Below, one piece after another: positions 57,293 through 64,000 of a stretch of DNA of 64,000 bases. A program made the translations under genes and the position numbers. The notes under the pieces are model-generated. The model had not been told where the DNA came from and did not search any database. It saw only the letters and a list, made by a program, of their open reading frames with translations. The stretch's first letter is position 1, and every line of letters starts with the position of its first letter. The stretch comes from Calycina herbarum. Its lineage: Eukaryota > Ascomycota > Leotiomycetes > Helotiales > Pezizellaceae. The DNA is taken from the NCBI GenBank assembly GCA_001414485.1, contig LLEY01000087.1, forward strand, positions 1 through 64,000, read 5' to 3'.

Positions 57293-57453
57293 TGTGACGG
57301 TTTATAACCGTGTTCTTTGCTAGGTCACGTAACCTGCGCTTGTAGCGTACATCTGTGCGAAGAAGAGCTTATCTCTTCCTTCCTTCCTTAATTTACCTTC
57401 TTATAATATAACTCTCTACTTATACTTGACCTTTTTATAAGCAGTCCGTAACA
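57293..57453 (+). repeat. 3' LTR of gag-only retrotransposon
   Basis: The 161-bp repeat runs from TGTGACGG to CCGTAACA and is followed by TTAGA. It keeps GC-richer sequence in its first half (CTGCGCTTGTAGCG) where the 5' copy is AT-shifted, while its second half is AT-shifted relative to the 5' copy. Confidence 0.9.
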
Positions 57454-57536
57454 TTAGACTTCTTAGCTATAACTACTATTAGCTAAAATTAGAAAGAGTA
57501 GAATAGAGGTTCTTTTAAGACTAGTTCTAGCTCTAG

Positions 57537-57777
57537 TGTCAGGACTTGTAGCAAATACTGATGAATTGAACTACAGAGGTGTCTATGTACAAGAAGATTC
57601 GATTGTCCTTTCTAAGCCAGAGTCCTTGCTAACTTATATACTCAGTTAACTCATTCTAGAGGGTTCTGCCAAGGGTACTCTCGAAGGTTCTGTTACGTCC
57701 ATGCGTTGCTAAGCGAGGTCACGTGAATGCGTCGCTGGAGTACTCCGAGACTTATTCCACGGGTGTAACCCTTGACA
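57537..57777 (-). repeat. LTR (3' in element orientation) of Ty3/Gypsy element
   Basis: The 241-bp LTR starts TGTCAGGACTTG and ends CCCTTGACA, and differs from the copy at 62826-63066 at only one position that I can see (GTTGCTAAG versus GTTGCCAAG). It is preceded by TCTAG (57532-57536), matching the TCTAG after the other LTR. A purine-rich tract on the minus strand (57779-57795) abuts it as the polypurine tract. Confidence 0.92.
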
Positions 57778-57789
57778 TTACCCCCCTTC

Positions 57790-60700
57790 CTGCTCTTGAA
57801 GGTAGGTGTCTAGGGCTACTGTGTCCTCTAACTCAGTAGCAGGTTCCTATGTTGGGTTTGCGTATCCTGTCTATTTAACCTTATACTCGAGTCGAGTATA
57901 AGAGCCTTTCCCTAGGAGCTTCTTTTGCCGTTGACCTAGTATTCTTTCAACTTGCTATTCTGTAGTATCGTCTACTAATATTATAGGTGGTTGATCATCG
58001 TCTATAATTTGACTAGGCAGCGGGTCTGTAGCTGCTGGCCTTAATAAGTCTATATTAAAGACATTGTGGATACTAGGCGGGGTGTCTAGCCTATATGTAG
58101 ACGGGCTAATGACCTCGATAACTGTGAACTTGGCGGATCGAGCGTCTAGTTTCTTACTAGCCCTGTCTGTCTGTATATTCCGTAAGCTTAAGTAAACCTT
58201 GTCTCTAACCTTATACGTAGGAGCGGTATTCCGTGAACGATTTGCTTAAGTCTCCTGGTCTTGTTGTGCCCTTACTATTGATGATTGTACCTATTCTATA
58301 ATAGCCTTAATCTTTGCTACTATTGCTTCGCCCTTTTGAATTAGTGTTTTTGTGTTTATAGGTGCTATAACGTCTGTTAAGGGGTCGATAGTCTGTAACG
58401 GATAGCCGTGGCTGAGTTAGAAGGGGCTTATACCTGTTAATGTTAAATCCCGTCTATTAAAAGCTAGCTGTACTACTGGCAGTCAGTCGGCCTAGTCGTC
58501 CTGAGCTATATTAATCCACTGCCGTAGAAGCGTCTCGACTTTAGTATTTGCCCGTTCCGTTGACCCGTTAGTTTGTGGATAGAAGGCTATAGAGATCCGT
58601 CGTTCAATCCGTAAGAAGTTACAAAGCGTCTTCTATGCTTGTCTAATGAATTACAGGCCCCTATCAGATACTATTACTCTTAGTAGTCTATGTAAGCTAT
58701 AGTATATAGTAATGAATAAGCGAGCAAATTCCTCCGATGATATAGTCGAGTTATAAGCCGTAAGGAGCACCCCTTTGCCTAAACGGTCCGTGAACACTGC
58801 TATTATATTAGAGCCTTTACTTATAGATAGTGGTTTAATAAAGTCGACAGAGATCTCCTGCTATTGCTACTTAGGAATTAGTAATAGACGAAGCAGGCCT
58901 TGTTTACGATCTCTCTAGACCTTGGTACGTCTATAAACTCTATAGTTATAGACAAACTGCTTAACTATAGTCTGTAGGTTTAGCTAGAAGAACTCTCTTA
59001 AGACTATTACAATTGTCCCGTTCTTACTAGGATAGCCTATAAGTGTAGAATCATAGAGTTCCTATATAATTACGGTCCGTAGCAGCTTATAGTAGGGGAC
59101 CTATAGTCTGCCCCTAAACCGTAAATCACTGTTCTTATTAACTAAGTAGTTAGAGATAGAGACTTTAACTAGAGAAGCGAGGTCTACTAGAAACACCCTA
59201 TCTCCTTAGTAGACAGTGTCTATAAGACGCCTAAAGTCCTTGTCTTGTACCTTTCCCTCTTCCTAGAGGTTCTGTAGTTGGTCTATAAACGCTTACTACG
59301 TCGCTACGTCGCTTACTTGATTCCTCCTGTTTGCTAACACTGCTGCTAGCTATATAGTATTTCCTTGAATTATTCTGTCCGAAATCAGTTGTGCTATCTT
59401 ATAATTAAGGCGTTCATCTCCCTCCTCTGGGAGGTCCTGGTCCCTCCTTGTTAGTATATCTGGCAGTCCTCCCTCTTTGCTTAGGCGGTATTAGATAATT
59501 AGGTTAAACTTGCTAAGTATTAACTGCTACCGCATTTGTCTTTCGGACAGTTTATAGACTATTATAAAGTACTTAAGATTCTTATGATCCGTAAGTACTA
59601 TAAACTGCCTAACACTTTTTAACTCCGCTTCCTATTCCTTAAGGCAACGAATAATAGCTAATAACTCTTTGTTATATATTAAGTAATTATATTCAGTAGG
59701 TGCGTGTTTCTTTAAGAAGAAGGCTACGGGCTATAAGACGCTATTCTTTACTTGAGAGAGCACGCCTCCTAAGTAATATCTAGAGGAGTCTGTCTCTAGG
59801 ACCGTCTCGTGATCTAGGTTAAACTGAGCCAGTACTAGGGCCTCTATAAAGGCCTGCTTTAACTGTTCGAAGGCTCTATTCGCTTCGTCTGTTTATTAGA
59901 AGGATATATCCTTTTTAACAAGTCTATAAAGAGGAGCTATAATCCGTGAAAAGTCCTTAATAAACCGTCGATAGAAATTCGCAAATCCTAGGAAGCTAAG
60001 GACGCCTTTTACCGTTGTTAGTGCTTTCTAATCTATAATAGCCTATATTTTAGCTAGGTCTATCTATAAACCTTTCTCTACTTCTATAATAAACCTAAGG
60101 TACTTTATAGACTATACTTTAAATTCGTACTTATTAATATTAAGCTATAGCCTAGTATCTTAAAGCCTTTGTATTACTTTACAGACATGCTCGCGGTGCT
60201 GGTTACAGGTGCCGTCTATAAAGACTAAGACATCGTCGACATATACTAAGACAAAGTCGTCTAAGAACTCTTGAAGCGTATGATTAATATACCGCTAGAA
60301 AGTACTAGGAGCATTTACAAGTCTAAAAGGGGTAATAAGCTATTTAAAAAGCCTAAAGCGTGTCTAGAAAGCCGTTTTCTACTCGTCTCCCTCCTTAATC
60401 CGTATCTTATGAAAGGCAGTAATAACATCTATTTTTATAAACTACTTAGCTTTCCCGATCCGGTTAAGTGTTTCTTAGATTAAAAGCAAAGGGTAGCGGT
60501 CCTTATAGGTTAACTTATTCAGTGCTTAGTAGTTATAACAGAACTGTAGACCCCCTCCTAGCTTCTATACGAAAAGTACTAGCACAGCTGCTAGAGAGTT
60601 GCTTACTCGAATGAATTCCTTGTCTAGTAACTCTGTTAGGGTTTTATAAAGCACTAATAGCTCGTCTCGTGACATGTTATAGAGTAGCCCCTAGGAGACT

Positions 60701-61500
60701 GTTTCTTCTGATCCGTTTTCGGTCTATAAGAGCTCGATACTATGATTAATTCCTTTACGATATACTAGTAACTTGTTTACTTCCTTCCTATCGAATACTA
60801 GATAGAATTCTAGGCTAATCCAGCTAGGTAGCTTCGTCCGTGGGTCTATATACTTCTTTTCCGCTAAGGCTTTTATAATATCTGTAAGGCTTACTATAAA
60901 GACCTATAGCTTCCGTTTTCGATCTATAAGAAAGTAGAAGACGGCCGCGCTTACTTGCTTATAGGAGTAAGACTTTTCTAGCTTACTATAAACTTCTAAC
61001 CTAGAGTCTTAGAAGAGTAAGCATCCCTTAGCAGCGTTAAGTAAAGCTCGCTCTCTCCTTAACTAAGATTTTCCTAGAATCATTTTATAACCCTCGATCT
61101 TAGGGACTACGTAAGCATAAACCCGTTTCTACTGGTAGCTTCTAATATCTATGCTAAAAGATACTGCTTAGGATATAGCATCCTCTAATACTCCTTCTAC
61201 TAACTGTAAATACCTTAGTATGATTTATACGTAAGAGAGCTGATAACGACGGATAAAACAGTCTAAAATAATTCTATAGACTAAACACCTTGAATCTACT
61301 AAGGCTTGTGAAGTAGCTACCCTATTTACTAAAGCTGATATAAGAAGAGGTTTCTCGTCTATATATTCCTGCTTAAAATGTCTCTAAGTGTCTATTGCTA
61401 ACAACTCCCTTCGTCGCCCCTGCCTACGCTTTCTAATAGGAGCTACTAGTTTTCCGAATCCGAGGAGATATTACCGTCTTCTTCTTCTAATTCTGGCGCT
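57790..61500 (-). pseudogene. Gypsy pol remnant (protease to integrase and chromodomain)
   Basis: Minus-strand sequence, read through stops, gives LNKLTYKDRYPL and IDVITAFHKIRIKEGDE of reverse transcriptase, and the catalytic YVDDVLVF motif at 60220-60243. RNase H follows (LDHETVLETDSSRYYLGGVL, then [15 protein letters not shown] and LTDHKNLKYF), then integrase (ISVDFIKPLSISKGSNIIAV, VIVSDRGLQF, FYPQTNGSTERANTKVE) and the chromodomain-type tail near 57800-57910. In-frame stops include one in the integrase zinc-binding region and one replacing the chromodomain Trp. The upstream part (60900-61500) is too degraded to place the protease exactly. Confidence 0.85.
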
Positions 61501-61799
61501 ACTTCCTTAACCTCTGCCTTCTGTTTACGGACCGAATCTGCTGTTATAGGTTGCCTTAGTAGTCTATATAGACATTCTTAAATAAAATAACTAGTAGCTC
61601 CGTAGCAAAGACAGCGACTAGTACGAGTACGGTTGCTTTGTTCTTCCTAGGACACCTATTTAGTACGCTTAGTGCTAGTTGTTAAGACTTTAGCAGGTGC
61701 TGGTTCCTAATCTATGCCCTCTACGGATGCCTTATAGGTGACTTTCGGTCCGTTAGCGATATTACCGCTCGTTACCTGCTGTGTAGTATCCGTTGAGCG

Positions 61800-62480
61800 T
61801 TTCTAAGAGGTCTATGGTGTTTCTAGGAGAGTCTAGGCCCTGGATCTTGATATTCGAGCTTTATAAGCCCTTAAGCGGTCGTCTGTTTCTTTAATAATAG
61901 AGTAGTAAGACTCGAAGTTAGGTTAAGAAGGAACTATAATCATTGCCTTAACTAACTCGTTGCTAAGGATTCGGTTAAGAGACACCTTTTTTACGTTGTC
62001 TAGCTAAGATCCTTCTCTAGACTCTATAAGTAGGGCTTGCTATTCCGTAAAGACCTCTAGGAATAGTCTTGAGCCCTAGCAGAAGGATTCCAGCTTTCGT
62101 TACGCTCTTTCCTTAGCTTATAGGTCTCTAAACATAAACTCCACTCGACCTAAGAAATCACTGCTATTGGCTAGCTCTGGCTTACCCTGTTCCCGTACCT
62201 ATGCTTCTATTCTATGGAGCGCCTTGCCTTATAAGGATCTGTTAAGTGCCTAAAACTTAACGTATTTAGTATATCTATAGTAGTCGACTTCGATTTTAGC
62301 TCGTGCTTGTTATAACTAAGCTTCTAGCTTGTCCGAGTCTCTGTAGAATTCTAGTAGCGGAGGAAGAGATTTCCTAGGTTTATTATTATTGTAGATTATC
62401 TGTAAGCAAGCTTCCTTATCCTTCTTTTGCTCGTTTATAATCCGTAGACGATCGTCCTCTTAGGCAGATGTTGACTGATT
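61800..62480 (-). pseudogene. Gypsy gag remnant
   Basis: The minus strand reads, with stops, LPPLLEFYRDSDKLEA, QARAKIEVDYYRYTKYVKF, ALHRIEA and KPELANSSDFLGRVEFMF. This is the layout of a retrotransposon-gag domain upstream of pol. Stops at former Trp/Gln positions interrupt it several times. It shows no obvious sequence similarity to the gag of the neighbouring non-autonomous element. Confidence 0.6.
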
Positions 62481-62577
62481 CCGCTGCTCTTAAATATACT
62501 ATAGGAACTAGGTAGGTAGCTGATTCGGTATACCGCCTTCTTATAGTTCTCCTATTATCCGTGAGTTCTGTAAATGC

Positions 62578-62806
62578 CGTAAAATGGCCTATAAGTTCTA
62601 GTGTTGCCGTAAAGGCCCGATGTGTTCTAGTGTTGCCAAAATGGCCCGATGTGTTCTAGTGTTGCCGTAAAGGCCCTTGAGTTCCAGTGTTGCTAAAATG
62701 GCCCGATGTGTTCCAGTGTTGCTGTAAAGGCCCGTTGTGTTCTAGTGTTGCCAAAATGGCCCAATGTGTTCCAGTGTTGCCGTAAAGGCCCGTTGTTCCA
62801 GTGTTG
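62578..62806. repeat. 29-bp minisatellite in the retrotransposon leader
   Basis: Eight tandem units of about 29 bp alternate between two variants, one with GTAAAGGCCCG and one with AAAATGGCCCG, each followed by TGTGTTCTAGTGTTGC or close variants. The alternation gives a 58-bp higher-order period. It lies just inside the 5' LTR (in element orientation), before gag. Confidence 0.9.
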
Positions 62807-62825
62807 GTTTAAGAATCGAATCTAA

Positions 62826-63066
62826 TGTCAGGACTTGTAGCAAATACTGATGAATTGAACTACAGAGGTGTCTATGTACAAGAAGATTCGATTGTCCTTT
62901 CTAAGCCAGAGTCCTTGCTAACTTATATACTCAGTTAACTCATTCTAGAGGGTTCTGCCAAGGGTACTCTCGAAGGTTCTGTTACGTCCATGCGTTGCCA
63001 AGCGAGGTCACGTGAATGCGTCGCTGGAGTACTCCGAGACTTATTCCACGGGTGTAACCCTTGACA
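62826..63066 (-). repeat. LTR (5' in element orientation) of Ty3/Gypsy element
   Basis: The 241-bp copy is nearly identical to 57537-57777 and is followed by the TCTAG target duplication (63067-63071). It contains an E-box-like CACGTG (63009-63014) and would carry the element promoter on the minus strand. Confidence 0.92.
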
Positions 63067-63071
63067 TCTAG

Positions 63072-63305
63072 CTCTTTATTTCTTTATTTATAAGAGCTAT
63101 ACTAAATAACTTACTAAATCTTATAAATTTAATCTATAAAGTACTTATTTAACTTCTATCTATTATAAAATATTATTATTAAAACTATATGATACTATAG
63201 CTTAGTAGTAGTTAATTAATAATTTTATATAGTTTTAAAAAGATTAAAAAAAAGAATAAAATAAATTCTCGAAGTTAGTATTTAATACTTTTTATATAGA
63301 TTATA
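63072..63305. other. AT-rich RIP-like spacer
   Basis: TA-rich sequence without coding potential lies between the Gypsy element and the next DNA transposon. It is probably an older degraded repeat into which both inserted. Confidence 0.5.
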
Positions 63306-64000
63306 ACGTGTTTCACAAGCGAGCTTGTGATGGCCAGCCATTGTGAAGTGCCGATTGCCAAGAGGATATGATACGTACCGAGGGCACGGAACAGGATTAC
63401 GGTATAGTTTTGGTTTCGGGATTGTCAGAGCCGGATCGGTACGGATTTTTACTATTGTCCGAGCCTCTTGTAAATAGCTGCCTCCTCTCTATCGGGAAAG
63501 ACCAATTTGGTCTTTTCCTTCGTATCAGAGCCTAGTATTCGAGTATGTTATTCTATCGAACGCACTTCCATATGCCTCTTTTGTAGTAGTATCCGTTTCG
63601 TGCCGCTACAGAGCTGGCCATATAAGCGAGCTGGCCACTTTTCAAACTTTATAATAATCATCAACTTCTAGTTATATTATCTCTACTAAACAACGCCTAA
63701 ATGTCTCCTAACGAAAACAAGATCAACTTAGCTATCTAAGCACTCGAAAACGACGTGTTAATTACCTAACGAAGCGCTGCGAAGGCCTATGATGTCCCTC
63801 GATCCACTATTTCAAGCCGACGCGCCGGAATCTAACTAAGACGCGATTGCGAGCCTAATTCGAAGAAACTTACGAAGCTAGAGGAGGAGGCGATAATTGG
63901 GTATATATTAGAGCAGGATTCGAGAGGGTTTTCGCCTACAAAGGATATGGTGCGAGATATGGCTAACAACTTGCTGAAGGAGCGCGACAGGTAGCCTGTA
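63306..64000 (+). mobile_element. Fot1/pogo-type DNA transposon, 5' part, runs off the window
   Basis: The left end ACGTGTTTCACAAGCGAGCT starts at 63306 after a TA and shares the ACGTG start with the element at 40111, though the TIRs differ. From ATG 63701 the plus strand reads MSPNENKINLAI, stop, ALENDVL, stop, RSAAKAYDVPRSTISSRRAG, stop, then EPNSKKLTKLEEEAIIGYI and DSRGFSPTKDMVRDMANNLL. This is the HTH/CENP-B-like N-terminus of Fot1/pogo transposases. At least four stops show it is inactive. The rest lies beyond the window. Confidence 0.8.

Larger units (their letters stand above)
55911..57453 (+). mobile_element. non-autonomous gag-only LTR retrotransposon
   Basis: The element is 1543 bp, with 161-bp LTRs, TG...CA termini and a 5-bp TTAGA target-site duplication. 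The interior carries only a gag-like frame; a purine-rich tract (about 57262-57290) lies just before the 3' LTR, as a polypurine tract should. No protease, reverse transcriptase, RNase H or integrase sequence exists inside, and there is no room for them. It would need enzymes from another element. It sits 79 bp from the LTR of a complete Gypsy element. Confidence 0.9.
57537..63066 (-). mobile_element. full-length Ty3/Gypsy LTR retrotransposon, chromovirus-like, inactivated
   Basis: The element is 5530 bp with 241-bp LTRs and a 5-bp TCTAG target-site duplication. Read on the minus strand, the order is leader with minisatellite, gag, zinc knuckle/protease region, reverse transcriptase, RNase H, integrase and a chromodomain-like end (YKVK*TGYANPTQEPATELED). 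That order (RT before integrase) is Ty3/Gypsy. Reading frames contain many TAG/TAA stops at former Trp/Gln positions throughout, so it cannot encode its proteins. In contrast the two LTRs are practically identical, which normally signals recent insertion. Confidence 0.93.

Noticed and set aside
62578..62806. CRISPR-like repeat array
   Set aside because: Units are contiguous with no unique spacers and sit inside an LTR retrotransposon of a eukaryotic genome; it is a minisatellite.
55905..63071. A single large nested retrotransposon
   Set aside because: Two different LTR pairs with different target duplications (TTAGA and TCTAG) lie side by side, so they are two independent insertions.

Overview
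The window looks like a chromosome segment of a filamentous ascomycete. Genes carry short 48-66 bp introns with GTRNGT donors and CTAAC-like branch points. Gene blocks of ordinary base composition alternate with AT-rich, transposon-derived islands full of C:G-to-T:A type damage (TAG/TAA in place of Trp/Gln codons), as repeat-induced point mutation (RIP) produces. Gene content and AT-island structure would fit a leotiomycete of the Sclerotinia/Botrytis kind; that placement is inference, not a measured result.

Left half (1-33 kb): a small single-pass membrane protein (1505-2487), then a minus-strand run of 5-oxoprolinase (3064-7608), CCZ1 (7870-9355), a TPT1-like tRNA 2'-phosphotransferase homologue whose catalytic motifs are altered (10097-11155), a decayed MFS transporter next to an AT-rich relic (12376-13640), and an ERCC6L2-type SNF2 ATPase (14171-17647). 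A TMEM234 homologue (17829-18715) is divergent from it across 181 bp. Then follow an unrecognised four-exon gene (19091-19967), an unrecognised Ser/Pro-rich basic protein (22739-24738), a LIM-domain protein (25740-27820), MED10 (28197-28757) and a cytochrome P450 (31131-33188) with two non-consensus splice sites.

Middle (33-45 kb) is accessory: degenerate tandem repeats, a RIP-damaged kinase, a small protein with a classical NLS, a frameshifted fungal kinase of the HCD/DFQ type, a poly-G run, an internally deleted Fot1/pogo transposon with perfect 26-bp terminal inverted repeats (TIRs), a GH32 invertase (41434-43198) and a MITE-like element that has relatives near 22.2 and 25.3 kb.

Right half: core genes CDH1 (45595-47683), GPC1 (48392-50164) and cohesin SMC1 (51044-55052), then an island from about 55.1 kb to the end. 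The island holds a gag-only LTR retrotransposon with diverged LTRs (55911-57453), a full-length Ty3/Gypsy chromovirus-like element on the minus strand with nearly identical LTRs but many stops (57537-63066), and the start of a second Fot1/pogo element (63306-64000). No tRNA, rRNA or CRISPR array was recognised.

The intact genes are housekeeping functions (glutathione cycle, vesicle fusion, DNA repair, transcription, cell cycle, lipid recycling, cohesion) with no evident shared pathway. I did not find a convincing new multi-gene system. The most unusual items are the catalytically altered TPT1-like protein, the gag-only retrotransposon, the stop-ridden Gypsy copy with fresh LTRs, and the small repeat families.
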